Source: Acaudatibacter sp963835495
GTDB taxonomy: Bacteria; Pseudomonadota; Alphaproteobacteria; Caulobacterales; Caulobacteraceae
Length of the DNA: 64,000 bases
Direction of reading: 5' to 3'
NCBI GenBank assembly: GCA_963835495.1
Contig: CAWIFQ010000003.1
Coordinates: 124,001 to 188,000, forward strand
Shown here: in pieces, positions 18,075 to 26,521 of the stretch
Layout: each line of letters opens with the position of its first letter
Position numbering within the stretch: the stretch's first letter is position 1
Notes under the pieces: model-generated
Databases searched by the model: none
What the model saw: the letters and a program-made list of their open reading frames with translations, nothing else
What the model was told of the DNA's origin: nothing
Made by a program: the position numbers and the translations under genes

Positions 18075-18896
18075 TTGAGCCACGTCCCCGCCGCGAGCCT
18101 GAGCCGGCATCCTCTAAACCAGGCGTTCGAATGGCGTGAACGCGCGCCGGCACGCCTGCGTCGGCTCTCCGAGGCCCAATACCGCCAGTACAACGAGCTC
18201 GGCTTCGTGAAGCTTCCGGGTCTCTTCAACGCCGAAGCCATCGCCGCCGTCACCGCGGCCATCGATCCGTACGAGGCCGAGGCCGAGGCGTGGCTACGCG
18301 GCAAGGGAGGCCGGGTGGGCATCGCCACGGCGGACGTCATCACCGTCACGATCCATATTGCTTCGCGCTCGCAGGCGGCGAAGGACTTCGCCTTGCAGCC
18401 GGCGATCAAGGATGTCTGCCACGACCTCTTGGGAGAGGATGTGCGGCTCTACTGGGACCAAAGCGTCTACAAGAAGACCGCCAAGGCTCAGGACGTCCTT
18501 TGGCACCAGGACACCGGCTACGGCTTCACAGACCCGCAGCATTACCTGACCATCTGGGTCCCGTTGGTCGACGTGGACGAAGAGAACGGCTGCCCGTGGA
18601 TCGCGCCTGGGCTGCACAAGCTGGGCACGCTCGCGCATTGGCGCACGGACATTGGCTACGCGTGCCTAGAGGGGTTTCCGGACGCCGTTTCGGTTCCCGC
18701 CAAAGCCGGTGACGCCGTCGTCTTCTCGAGCCTCACGCCCCACAGCACCGGCCCGAACCTGAAGCTCGGGACCGTGCGAAAGGCCTATGTGCTGCAATAC
18801 TGCGTTGAAGGATCGGTGACCGTCGCGCCGGACGGGACGCGCACGGCGCAGAACGACCCGGCAAGGCAGTTCAAGGTGCTGGAGCGCGGACGCTAA
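18075..18896 (+). CDS. Phytanoyl-CoA dioxygenase (PhyH) family protein
   Basis: A 273-residue Fe(II)/2-oxoglutarate-dependent oxygenase. The facial triad is visible as HQD in LWHQDTGYGF (about residues 143-145) and the distal His in LTPHSTGPN; a downstream arginine in GTVRKAY could bind 2-oxoglutarate. Family members hydroxylate branched acyl-CoAs, phosphonates, halogenated or secondary-metabolite substrates. The start is a TTG with GGAGG eight bases upstream. It follows the P450-MFS gene by about 200 bases and is the last gene of the island, so it may act on the P450 product. Confidence 0.87.
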   Translation: MSHVPAASLSRHPLNQAFEWRERAPARLRRLSEAQYRQYNELGFVKLPGLFNAEAIAAVTAAIDPYEAEAEAWLRGKGGRVGIATADVITVTIHIASRSQAAKDFALQPAIKDVCHDLLGEDVRLYWDQSVYKKTAKAQDVLWHQDTGYGFTDPQHYLTIWVPLVDVDEENGCPWIAPGLHKLGTLAHWRTDIGYACLEGFPDAVSVPAKAGDAVVFSSLTPHSTGPNLKLGTVRKAYVLQYCVEGSVTVAPDGTRTAQNDPARQFKVLERGR

Positions 18897-19075
18897 GGCG
18901 TCAGGGCGCTCTGCAATCTCGCTGGTTCAGCCGTGTCCACACAGGGGCGGAAGCGGACGCGGCCAGAAAGCGGACGTTGGAGGATCCGCCACCAGGCGGC
19001 GCCGTCGGGGATGAAGCGATCGGGCTCGGGGTCGACCTCAAAGCGAACGGCGGCGATAGAGATCCGGCCTTCGAG

Positions 19076-19126
19076 GAATGTCGCGAGTTCGATTCTCGCC
19101 GCCCGCTCCAAGGATTTCAACTACTT
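19076..19126 (+). repeat. Right attachment-site repeat (attR), tRNA-Gly 3' fragment
   Basis: A direct copy of 4796-4846 with one mismatch. Only the T-arm, acceptor 3' strand, CCA and 16 flanking bases are present; no matching acceptor 5' strand, D-arm or anticodon arm precedes it, so it is not a tRNA gene. The whole 18897-19230 interval otherwise contains no credible gene. Confidence 0.85.
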
Positions 19127-19177
19127 GCTCGGCCGGAACGATCGTCCGAGCGCGCGATCGGCTGAAGTGAACAGGCA

Positions 19178-19210
19178 AGAAGGCCGCGTCGTACGCCAAC
19201 GCGGCCTTCT
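19178..19210 (-). terminator. Hairpin after csbD-like gene
   Basis: A 12-bp perfect stem (AGAAGGCCGCGT with ACGCGGCCTTCT) with a 9-base loop lies 20 bases beyond the stop of the minus-strand CsbD-like gene and just outside the island. Confidence 0.65.
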
Positions 19211-19230
19211 CACCGTGGGCCGAACGCCTG

Positions 19231-19413
19231 CTACTTCTTCAGCGCCGCGCCGAGCTTGTCCTGCGCCTTGCCGACCGCGTGCTGCGCCGATCCCAGCGTC
19301 TTCTCGACGGCGCCTTCCACACGCAGCTTGTCGTTGTGCGTGATCTTGCCGACCGTTTCCTTCAGCGAGCCTACGACCTCCTTGGCGGCGCCTTCGATCC
19401 TGTTCGTACTCAT
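19231..19413 (-). CDS. CsbD-family stress-response protein
   Basis: A 60-residue hydrophilic, helical protein beginning MSTNRIEGAAKEVVGSLKE and containing the repeated KxxGKxxxNDKLRVEGxxEK pattern of CsbD proteins, which are general-stress-induced and of unknown biochemical role. The start at 19413 is preceded by a GAGGA ribosome site. An upstream in-frame extension to 19542 lacks family similarity and was not used. A terminator hairpin follows. Confidence 0.85.
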   Translation of the reverse strand: MSTNRIEGAAKEVVGSLKETVGKITHNDKLRVEGAVEKTLGSAQHAVGKAQDKLGAALKK

Positions 19414-19592
19414 GGTGTCATCCTCAGCTGGCGGCGAGTCGCGGCGGAGCGCCTCGACGCCATGAAGTGACGCCGGCTTGGCTCCTTCAGCCATGATCTG
19501 GATCAATGACGTTCTGAACGGCCCGCCTAGTCTCAAATCCATGAGATGGCGTGCGTAATCACCGCGCGCCTCAGAAGAAGAGGCCTTCCGTC

Positions 19593-20040
19593 ATGACCAG
19601 ACATTTCATCGCGCTCGCCCTGGCCGCCGCCAGTCTGGCGGCCGCGCCTCTCGCGCAGGCGGCTCCGCTGGCGCTGGACACGGGGCTTGGCGACACCAGG
19701 CGATGCGCAACTCACGCTGGCCCAGAATCGAGGATGCTTCCGAGGCGAGCGCGCCGCCGATTGCCGGGAGCGGCAGCGGGTCGAGCAGCGCAGCCATCGG
19801 CGCTACGTTTACCGCAACGGGCGCTACGAGGACAGTTCCGGCGCGGCCGTCGCCAGCGCCATCTTCGGCTTCGTGCTCGGCGCTGCGATCGCCGGCTCGC
19901 AACAAGACCATGACTACTACTACAGCCACCGCAACGATCGCGGCTGGCGCAGCCGTTGCCAGTCCGCCTATCCGAACTTCGACTATCGCACCGGCACCTA
20001 CGGCGGCAACGACGGCTATCGTCACTACTGCACGCGCTGA
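19593..20040 (+). CDS. BA14K-like secreted protein (frameshifted)
   Basis: The first part encodes a signal peptide (TRHFIALALAAASLAAAPLA) from ATG 19593. The mature part continues one frame over from about 19680 and reads through a YVYRNGRYEDSS segment, a glycine/alanine hydrophobic patch, a Tyr/His-rich linker and a C-terminal CQSAYPNFDYRTGTYGG motif. That C-terminus matches the BA14K family (cysteine-Tyr-x-Phe/Tyr-Asp-x3-GTY-x5-R-x2-C). A one-base shift near 19680 separates signal and mature domain; it may be a sequence error. BA14K proteins are small periplasmic or surface proteins of alphaproteobacteria with immunoreactive or lectin-like properties. Confidence 0.6.
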
Positions 20041-20239
20041 AATCTGAATTCGGCGCCGCTCCGCTCCAACGGAGGGCGGGGCGGCGGAGTGGACCCTCGG
20101 GCGAGGCGTTCATCCGTCGTGTAGCGCGGCGTACAGGGTCTGACGCTGCGTCGGTTTGGGCGGGCGTGCTTTCGCTGTCGAATTCCCCTGGGAAACCCGC
20201 CTATTCTCGGCGCTCCAAGCTTCAAGGCAGGAGACGTCG

Positions 20240-21019
20240 ATGCCCTTTTCGCCCTTCGATCTCAGTTCGAAAGTCGCGCTGATCACCGGCGGCAACAGCG
20301 GGATCGGGCTCGGTCTGGCCGAGGGGCTGGCCCAGGCCGGCGCGTCGATCGTGATCTGGGGCACCAACGAGACCAAGAACCGCGACGCCGAGGCCGCGCT
20401 GCTGAGGCACGGGGTGCGGGTGCTGGCGCAGCGGGTCGACGTCGGCCACGAGAGCCAGGTCGTCGCGGCGATGGCGGAGGCGATCGTGGCGATGGGCCGG
20501 CTCGACTTCGTGGTCGCCAACGCCGGCATCGGCGGCGGCGGTCCGTTCGCGGAGCTGACCACCGAGGCCTGGCGGCGCATCACCACGGTCAACCTCGACG
20601 GCGTGTTCTGGACCCTGCGCGAGGCGGCCAAGCACATGGTCGAGCGCTCGAAGGCCGGCGACCCGGGCGGCTCGCTGGCGGTCACCTCGTCGGTCTCCGC
20701 CATCCACGGCGCGCCGCGCAACGAGGCCTACGCCGCGACCAAGGGCGCGCTGCTGGCGCTGGTGCGCGGCCTGGCGGTGGAATACGGCCGCCACGGCGTG
20801 CGGGCCAACGCGATCGTGCCGGGCTGGATCCGCTCCGACATGACCGCGGCGGCGCAGAACTGGGACACGTTCAACGAGAAGGTGATCGGCCGCGTGCCGG
20901 TCGGGCGCTGGGGCGAGCCGTCGGACTTCTCCGGCCTCGCCGTCTACCTCGCCTCGGACGCCTCGAAGTTCCACACCGGCGACACCTTCGTGGTCGACGG
21001 CGGCTACACGGTGTTCTAG
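20240..21019 (+). CDS. SDR-family oxidoreductase
   Basis: A 259-residue classical short-chain dehydrogenase. It has the cofactor motif TGGNSGIG near the N-terminus, the NAG motif (VVANAGIGGGG), the catalytic Ser (TSSVSAIHG) and YxxxK (YAATK), and the PGWIRSDM segment. The conserved C-terminus GDTFVVDGGYTVF is typical of 3-oxoacyl or glucose-dehydrogenase-like members. NAD(H) or NADP(H) and substrate cannot be assigned. The start follows GGCAGGAG with good spacing; an upstream extension to 20156 lacks similarity. Confidence 0.9.
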   Translation: MPFSPFDLSSKVALITGGNSGIGLGLAEGLAQAGASIVIWGTNETKNRDAEAALLRHGVRVLAQRVDVGHESQVVAAMAEAIVAMGRLDFVVANAGIGGGGPFAELTTEAWRRITTVNLDGVFWTLREAAKHMVERSKAGDPGGSLAVTSSVSAIHGAPRNEAYAATKGALLALVRGLAVEYGRHGVRANAIVPGWIRSDMTAAAQNWDTFNEKVIGRVPVGRWGEPSDFSGLAVYLASDASKFHTGDTFVVDGGYTVF

Positions 21020-21048
21020 GGCGGGTTGAGATCACGTGGAATCCAAGT

Positions 21049-21153
21049 CACGTCATTGCCGGCTGGAGCGCGAAGCGCGGAATGCCGGCAACCCATGCAC
21101 GCCGTTGCGCAGCCGCGTCCATGGGTGGCCGGGACAAGCCCGGCCATGACGTT
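21049..21153. repeat. Interspersed intergenic repeat, copy 1
   Basis: A roughly 105-base element starting CACGTCATTGCCGGC and ending GGCCATGACGTTG, so its termini are inverted copies of each other. It shares the GAGCGCGAAGCGCGGA hairpin and a CCATG-centred middle with 22331-22434 and 26522-26625. This kind of element is widespread between genes in alphaproteobacteria and often yields spurious ORFs. Confidence 0.8.
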
Positions 21154-21258
21154 GAGGAGGGCGTTCAACCCGAATTCAACACACGCTAGGCCAGTGCGGG
21201 TTGGGGTGCGGACGGTCAGGCCGACGAAGCGCGGGTCTCACAAAAATCGCGCAACCGC

Positions 21259-21396
21259 ATGAGGCGCCCGGCGTGGGGATTACTCGCGCTGATCATCGGT
21301 GGTTTCTTGCTGGCGCTGGTCGTCATCGCCAGCCCCGGACTCCTCGCCGGCTGGGCGATTGCGCAGTCGTGTAGCACCGGCCACGGTTGCCCGTAA
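21259..21396 (+). CDS. Possible 45-aa single-span membrane peptide
   Basis: A short frame encodes MRRPAWGLLALIIGGF followed by more hydrophobic residues, giving one helix with a basic N-terminus, and a Cys-containing tail ending SCSTGHGCP. The positive-inside pattern is plausible for a small membrane protein. There is no clear ribosome site and no homologue recalled, so it may be chance. Apart from this and repeat copy 1, nothing else is seen in 21020-21499. Confidence 0.3.
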   Translation: MRRPAWGLLALIIGGFLLALVVIASPGLLAGWAIAQSCSTGHGCP

Positions 21397-21499
21397 GCAA
21401 ACTGATACGCGCGCGCCGTCTGGCCGGTTGACGAACCTAGGGTGAGGCCGCGCCCCGTCCGGTCAACTCAACCAACCCAACCGCACAAGGCGCCGACCC

Positions 21500-22300
21500 A
21501 TGGCCTACGAAAAACTCAAGGTCTCGACCGACGACAAGATAATGACGATCGCCCTGTCCGACCCCGCGACCATGAACGCGGCCGGCGTCGACATGGCCGC
21601 CGAGCTGCACGACGCGCTGCGGCGGGCGACCGCGCCGGGGGCGGACGTGCGGGCGATCGTGCTGACCGGGGAGGGCCGGGGCTTCTGCTCCGGGGCCAAC
21701 CTGCAGCCGCCGCCGGCCGGGCGCGCCGCCGAGGGGGGCGGCCGGCCGGACGCCGGCGGCTCGCTGGCGACGGTCTACAACCCGCTGGTCACCTTCATGC
21801 GCGAAATGCCGATCCCGCTGGTGACGGCGATCAACGGCCCCGCCGCGGGCGTCGGCTGCTCGCTGGCGCTGCTGGGCGACATCGTCGTCGCGGCCGAGAG
21901 CGCCTACTTCCTGCAGGCGTTCCGGCGGATCGGCCTGATCCCCGACGGCGGCTCGACCTACATGCTGCCGCGCCTGATCGGCAAGGCGCGGGCGATGGAG
22001 ATGGCGCTGCTGGGCGAGCGGGTGCCGGCGGCCAAGGCGCTGGAGTGGGGCCTGATCAACCGCGTGGTCCCCGACGCCGAGCTGATGCCGACCGCGATGG
22101 CGATCGCCGGCGAACTGGCCCGGGGCCCGGCCTCGCTCGGCCTGACGCGGCAGACCATCTGGTCGTCGTTCGACAGCAGCTGGCCCGAACAGCTCCACCG
22201 CGAGGCCGTCGGCCAGAGCGCCGCCGGCAAGACCGAGGACTTCGCCGAAGGCGTCGCGGCGTTCCTGCAAAAGCGCCCGGCGCAGTTCAAGGGGCGGTAG
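21500..22300 (+). CDS. Enoyl-CoA hydratase/isomerase family protein
   Basis: A 266-residue crotonase-fold protein. The first oxyanion-hole segment is GRGFCSGANLQ (about 59-69) and the second is NGPAAGVGCSLALLGDIVVA (about 113-132); the catalytic-loop position reads GLIPDGGSTY with the conserved aspartate where PaaG/PaaB-type isomerases have it. Members hydrate or isomerise enoyl-CoA thioesters in beta-oxidation or aromatic degradation. The D in IPDGG rather than E suggests an isomerase or ring-epoxide role more than a classic hydratase, but this is not decisive. Confidence 0.88.
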   Translation: MAYEKLKVSTDDKIMTIALSDPATMNAAGVDMAAELHDALRRATAPGADVRAIVLTGEGRGFCSGANLQPPPAGRAAEGGGRPDAGGSLATVYNPLVTFMREMPIPLVTAINGPAAGVGCSLALLGDIVVAAESAYFLQAFRRIGLIPDGGSTYMLPRLIGKARAMEMALLGERVPAAKALEWGLINRVVPDAELMPTAMAIAGELARGPASLGLTRQTIWSSFDSSWPEQLHREAVGQSAAGKTEDFAEGVAAFLQKRPAQFKGR

Positions 22301-22330
22301 GGCGGCATGGGATCGCTCAGACCCCCAACC

Positions 22331-22434
22331 CACGTCATTGCCGGCCGGAGCGCGAAGCGCGGAGTGTCGGCAATCCATGAACATCGTTGGCAGTGGTGTC
22401 GGTGGATGGCCGAGACAAGCTCGGCCATGACGTG
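22331..22434. repeat. Interspersed intergenic repeat, copy 2
   Basis: Starts CACGTCATTGCCGGCC and ends GGCCATGACGTG, with the same inner hairpin and centre as copies 1 and 3. It lies between two convergent enoyl-CoA hydratase genes, where it could serve as a bidirectional terminator. Confidence 0.82.
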
Positions 22435-22477
22435 GTGAGGTTAGGTCTGGTTCCCCCAGCGGCTTTAGATAGTTGAC

Positions 22478-23287
22478 TCACCGTCCCCGATAGACCGGCG
22501 CGCGCTTCTCGATGAAGGCGGTCATCGCTTCGGCCGCGTCCGGGCTGCCGCCGAGCAGCGTCTGCTGGCGGTCCTCGATCGCCATCGCCGCTTCCAGGCT
22601 GGGCGCGTCGATGTTGAGGCCGAGCGCATGCTTGCTGAGGCGCAGGCCGGCCGGCGAGGTCTGCAGCATCTCGTCGGCCAGCGCGAGGCCGGTCTCCAGC
22701 AGCTTGTCTTCCTCGACCACGTCGCTGAGCAGGCCCAGCCGCAGCGCGCGGTCGGCGTGGATGAAGCGGCCGGTCAGGATCAGTTCCGAGGCGATCGAGG
22801 CGCCCACCAGCCGCGGCAGGAAGTAGCTCGAGCCCATGTCGCAGCCGGTCAGGCCGATCTTGATGTAGGCGGCGTTCATCCGAAGGCTCGGCGCGCCGTA
22901 GCGCACGTCGGAGGCCAGCATGAGCGAGAAGCCGCCGCCGCAGGCAGGGCCGTGGCCGAGCGCGATGAACGGCTGCGGGGCCGAGCGCATCTTGCGATAG
23001 ATGTTGCCGATCGCGCTCTGGGTCCCGAACGGGCCTTCCCATCGCGTGTCGTTCGCCCCGGCGCGGCGGGCGCGGGCCTCCTTGATGTCGAGCCCGGCGC
23101 AGAAGGCGCGACCCTCGCCGCGCAGGATCACCACCCGCACCTCCGGGCGCTGGTGCAGCTCGCCCAGATAGGCGTTCAGCGCCTCGACCATGTCCGGCGA
23201 AAGGGCGTTGAGCGCCTGCGGCCGGTTGAGGGTCAGGATCTCGATCGGGCCGCGCGCCTCGACCTTGATGGTGTCGTTGAGGGTCAT
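22478..23287 (-). CDS. Enoyl-CoA hydratase/isomerase family protein
   Basis: A 269-residue crotonase-fold enzyme. Oxyanion-hole segments are GRAFCAGLDIKEA (about 60-72) and GHGPACGGGFSLMLASDVRY (about 112-131). The active-site loop reads IGLTGCDMGSSYFLPR, like the actinobacterial and alphaproteobacterial EchA-type hydratases. The DIKEA motif is typical of that group. It converges with the preceding hydratase gene but is divergent from the acyl-CoA dehydrogenase pair, with which it would form a beta-oxidation set. Confidence 0.9.
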   Translation of the reverse strand: MTLNDTIKVEARGPIEILTLNRPQALNALSPDMVEALNAYLGELHQRPEVRVVILRGEGRAFCAGLDIKEARARRAGANDTRWEGPFGTQSAIGNIYRKMRSAPQPFIALGHGPACGGGFSLMLASDVRYGAPSLRMNAAYIKIGLTGCDMGSSYFLPRLVGASIASELILTGRFIHADRALRLGLLSDVVEEDKLLETGLALADEMLQTSPAGLRLSKHALGLNIDAPSLEAAMAIEDRQQTLLGGSPDAAEAMTAFIEKRAPVYRGR

Positions 23288-23418
23288 CTGGTCTCTCTCC
23301 TCGTCGGGTGGCTCGCTGCGATATTCCCCATGACGTCGCGGAGCGCGAGACGCTTGACGACCCGAGGGGAAGCGCGCCGCTAGCTGGCGCGACGAAGATA
23401 CGCCTGGAGCGCCGATCG

Positions 23419-24552
23419 ATGGATTTCGAGTTCTCTGAAGACCAGAAGCAGCTGGGCGCCGAGGCGCGCCGGTTCCTGACCGCCAAGTGCCCGCCGGCCG
23501 CGGTGCGCGCGGTGCTCGAGGGGCCGCAGGCCTATGACGCGGCGCTGTGGAAGGGCCTGGGCGAGATGGGCTTCCTCGGCGTGGTGGTGCCCGAGCAGTA
23601 CGGCGGGCTCGGCCTCGGCTATTTGGAGGCCTGCGTCGTCGCCGAGGAGATCGGCCGGGCGCTGGCGCCCGTGCCGTTCTCGTCGTCGGTGTTCCTGGCC
23701 ACCGAGTTCCTGCTGACGGCGGGATCGGAGGCGCAGAAGCAGGCCTGGCTGCCGAAGCTGGCGTCGGGCGAGGCGATCGGCACGTTCGCCTTCGCCGAGG
23801 CGACCGGCGCGGTCAGCCCCAAGACCCTGCAGCTCTCGGCCTCCGGCGGCAAGCTGACCGGGACCAAGCTGGTGGTGGCCGATGGCGACATCGCCGACGT
23901 CGCCATCGTCGCCGCCCGCACCGCGCCTGGCTCGGATGCGCGGGGCGTCTCGCTGTTCCTGGTCGACCTGAACGGGCCGGGCGTCACCAAGACACCGGTC
24001 GACACCATCGACCCCACCCGCAGCCACGCGACGCTGACGTTCAAGGACGCGCCGGCCGAGCCGCTCGGCGAGGCGGGCGACGGCTGGCGGCTGATCGGCG
24101 AGGTGTTCGACCGCGCCGCGGTGCTGACCGCGTTCGAGCAGATCGGCGGCGCCGACCGCGCGCTGGAGATGGCGCGCGACTATGCGCTGGAGCGGATGGC
24201 GTTCGGGCGGCAGATCGGCTCGTTCCAGGCGATCAAGCACATGCTGGCGGACATGTACGTCAGCGCCGCGCTGGCCAGGTCCAACGGCTACTACGGCGCC
24301 TGGGCGCTCTCCACCGGCGCGGCGGAGCTGCCGGAGGCGGCGGCCTCGGCGCGGGTCGCGGCGACGCAGGCGTTCCAGCACTGCGCCAAGAACAACATCC
24401 AGGTCCACGGCGGCATGGGCTTCACCTGGGCCTTCGACTGCCACCTGTTCTACCGCCGCTCCAACCTGCTGGCGCTGAACCTGGGCAGCCTGTCGCAATG
24501 GCAGGACGCCCTGATCCAGCGCATGCGCGACCGCAACTCGGCCGCGGCTTAA
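23419..24552 (+). CDS. Acyl-CoA dehydrogenase (FadE-like, small partner)
   Basis: A 377-residue FAD-dependent acyl-CoA dehydrogenase-fold protein. It begins MDFEFSEDQKQLGAEARRFL, contains the GGLGLGYLEA turn, TFAFAEATG in the flavin-binding region, and ERMAFGRQIGSFQAIKHMLADMY in the C-terminal helical domain. The catalytic-base position is in QVHGGMGFTWAFDCHLFYRR. It precedes a second dehydrogenase by 25 bases. Paired genes of this type usually encode alpha2beta2 heterotetrameric enzymes (FadE26/27-like) acting on steroid or bulky side-chain acyl-CoAs, so a heteromer is a fair inference. Confidence 0.9.
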   Translation: MDFEFSEDQKQLGAEARRFLTAKCPPAAVRAVLEGPQAYDAALWKGLGEMGFLGVVVPEQYGGLGLGYLEACVVAEEIGRALAPVPFSSSVFLATEFLLTAGSEAQKQAWLPKLASGEAIGTFAFAEATGAVSPKTLQLSASGGKLTGTKLVVADGDIADVAIVAARTAPGSDARGVSLFLVDLNGPGVTKTPVDTIDPTRSHATLTFKDAPAEPLGEAGDGWRLIGEVFDRAAVLTAFEQIGGADRALEMARDYALERMAFGRQIGSFQAIKHMLADMYVSAALARSNGYYGAWALSTGAAELPEAAASARVAATQAFQHCAKNNIQVHGGMGFTWAFDCHLFYRRSNLLALNLGSLSQWQDALIQRMRDRNSAAA

Positions 24553-24577
24553 GAATTGGCCGCTTGAGGACATCGCC

Positions 24578-25831
24578 ATGAACTTCGACGACACCCCCGA
24601 AGAAGCCGCCTTCCGCGCCGAAGTGCGCGCCTGGATCGACGCCAACGCGCCGAAGGAACTGCGCGCCGAGCTGGAGACCGCCGGGTTCGCCGGCGTCAGC
24701 CTCAGCGACGTCGATCCGATGGCCGTCGCCAAGGCCTGGCAGAAGAAGAAGTTCGACGCCGGCTGGGCCTGCCTGCACTGGCCGAAGGAATACGGCGGCC
24801 GCGGCGCCACGCCGATCGAGCGGGTGATCTGGGGCCAGGAGGAAGGCCCCTACGGCGCGCTCGCCGGCACCTTCATCATCGGCCACGGCATGTGCGGGCC
24901 GACCATGATGGCCTTCGCCTCCGAGGAGCAGAAGCGCAAATACCTGCCGCCGCTGGCCGCGGGCGAGGAGATCTGGTGCCAGCTGTTCTCCGAACCGGCC
25001 GGCGGCTCCGACCTGGCGGGTCTGCGCACCCGCGCCGAGCGCGCCCCGGACGGCTCCGGCGACTGGATCATCAACGGGCAGAAGATCTGGACCAGCGGCG
25101 CGCACTATTCCGACTACGGCATCCTGATCACCCGCACCGACCCGACCGTGCCCAAGCACAAGGGCCTGACCATGTTCTTCCTGAGCATGAAGACGCCGGG
25201 GGTCGAGATCCGGCCGATCAAGCAGGCCAACGGCGATAGCGGCTTCAACGAGGTCTACTTCACCGACGTGCGCCTGCCCGACGCCCAGCGGCTGGGGGCG
25301 GTGAACGACGGCTGGAAGGTCTCGCTGACCACGCTGATGAACGAGCGGCTGTCGATCGGCTCGGGCATGTCGACCGGCTTCCCGGAGCTGTTCGACCTGT
25401 GCTGCCGCATCGAGACGGCCAACGGCCTGGCGGTCGACGATCCGGCGGTGCGCCAGAAGCTGGCCACCTGGGCGGTGCGCCAGACGGGGCTGAAGTACAA
25501 CGGCTTTCGCGCCATCTCGGCCATCTCGCGCGGTGCGACGCCGGGGCCGGAGAACTCGATCGGCAAGCTGGTCGCCGGCTCCAGCATGCAGGAGATCGCC
25601 GCGTTCGCCGAGGAGCTGATGGCCCAGGCCGGGATCATGACCGATCCGGAGCTGACCGCCGCGTCAGGGCGCTTCCAGCGCATGCTGCTGCGCTCGCCGG
25701 CGACCAGGGTCGAGGGCGGCACCGACGAGATCCTGCGCAACATCATCGCCGAGCGCGTGCTGGGTCTGCCCGGCGACATCCGCGTCGACAAGGACGTCCC
25801 GTTCAACCAGATCCCGACCAGCGCGCGGTGA
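24578..25831 (+). CDS. Acyl-CoA dehydrogenase (FadE-like, large partner)
   Basis: A 417-residue acyl-CoA dehydrogenase-fold protein beginning MNFDDTPEEAAFRAEVRAWI. Flavin-binding elements are QLFSEPAGGSDLAGL and WIINGQKIWTSGAHYSDYG. The C-terminal part has RVEGGTDEILRNIIAERVLGLP, the FAD/substrate signature of the FadE group. It is co-directional with the smaller dehydrogenase, 25 bases apart, and probably its oligomeric partner. The likely reaction is alpha,beta-desaturation of an acyl-CoA in the cytosol with ETF as acceptor. Confidence 0.92.
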   Translation: MNFDDTPEEAAFRAEVRAWIDANAPKELRAELETAGFAGVSLSDVDPMAVAKAWQKKKFDAGWACLHWPKEYGGRGATPIERVIWGQEEGPYGALAGTFIIGHGMCGPTMMAFASEEQKRKYLPPLAAGEEIWCQLFSEPAGGSDLAGLRTRAERAPDGSGDWIINGQKIWTSGAHYSDYGILITRTDPTVPKHKGLTMFFLSMKTPGVEIRPIKQANGDSGFNEVYFTDVRLPDAQRLGAVNDGWKVSLTTLMNERLSIGSGMSTGFPELFDLCCRIETANGLAVDDPAVRQKLATWAVRQTGLKYNGFRAISAISRGATPGPENSIGKLVAGSSMQEIAAFAEELMAQAGIMTDPELTAASGRFQRMLLRSPATRVEGGTDEILRNIIAERVLGLPGDIRVDKDVPFNQIPTSAR

Positions 25832-25850
25832 GGCGCCGGCGCCGCGTCCG

Positions 25851-26481
25851 ATGAGCTACCCGTTCTCCGCCGCCTTTCGCGAGACGATGGCCGAGCGATG
25901 CCGGGACTTTCCCCGCATCGCCCATGACGGCGAGGGGCTGAAGCGCGCGGCGGTGGCGCTGACGCTGGTCGCGGCGGACGACGGCTCGGGCGAGAGCGGC
26001 CTTCCTGCTGACCCGGCGGGCCGCCGAGCTGCGCGCGCACGGCGGCCAGTGGGCGCTGCCCGGCGGGCGCTGCGATCCGGGCGAAAGCTTCGAGCAGACC
26101 GCGCTGCGCGAGCTGGAGGAGGAGCTCGGCCTGCGGCTGCCGCCGGCGAACATTCTCGGCCTGCTCGACGACTATCCGACCCGCTCGGGCTACGCGATCA
26201 CGCCGGTGGTCGCCTGGCTGGACGACGCCGGCGCGCTGCGGCCTAACCCGCACGAGGTGGCCTCGGTCCACTACATCCGGCTCGACCACATCCACGGCGA
26301 CGAAGCCGTCGAGTTCGAGACCATCCCCGAAAGCCCGCGCCCGGTGATCCGCCTCAAGGTGATCGACGGCCACAACATCCACGCGCCCACGGCGGCGCTG
26401 ATCTACCAGCTGCGCGAGCTGGTCGCCGGCCGCATCACCCGGGTGGCGGAGCTGGAACAGCCGGTGTTCGCCTGGCGGTGA
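25851..26481 (+). CDS. NUDIX hydrolase, CoA-diphosphatase-like (frameshifted)
   Basis: The N-terminus (MSYPFSAAFRETMAERC) is read from 25851, then the frame shifts near 25998. The second frame gives AAFLLTRRAAELRAHGGQWA followed by a perfect Nudix box (GGRCDPGESFEQTALRELEEELG) and continues to 26481. The GQWALPGG lead-in is like CoA pyrophosphatases and NUDT7/8. The break is a two-base loss or one-base gain at GAGAGCGGCC. It follows the acyl-CoA dehydrogenase pair by 19 bases, consistent with CoA-ester turnover. It may be intact in the organism if the indel is a sequencing error. Confidence 0.72.
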
Positions 26482-26521
26482 GGGGGGATAGGTCAGGTCG
26501 GCCCGTCGGCCCCCACCATCT

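Larger units (their letters stand above)
4847..19126. mobile_element. Putative tRNA-Gly-integrated genomic island, 14.3 kb
   Basis: The segment is delimited by the 51-bp direct repeats of the tRNA-Gly 3' end. It holds a coherent accessory cargo: PilZ protein, LLM oxidoreductase, two-component system, TonB receptor, MFS permease, TetR regulator, P450-MFS fusion and PhyH dioxygenase. Parts, notably the 3' half of the MFS gene near 14.1-14.3 kb, are visibly less GC-rich than the flanks. No integrase, excisionase or transfer gene was found inside, so the element is either decayed, mobilised in trans, or an old insertion retaining only its cargo. Confidence 0.7.

Noticed and set aside
18893..19120. 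A minus-strand ORF beginning with an RAARIELATFLEGR-type sequence
   Set aside because: It is the antisense translation of the tRNA-Gly 3' fragment, a well-known artefact.
19076..19126. A second tRNA-Gly gene
   Set aside because: Only the T-arm and 3' acceptor strand are present; no 5' acceptor strand, D-arm or anticodon arm precedes it.
21437..22384. A minus-strand ORF starting CRHSALRAPAGND
   Set aside because: The start comes from the interspersed repeat and the rest is antisense to the enoyl-CoA hydratase gene.
23380..24810. A 476-codon minus-strand frame
   Set aside because: Antisense to two acyl-CoA dehydrogenases with strong family motifs; low-complexity composition.
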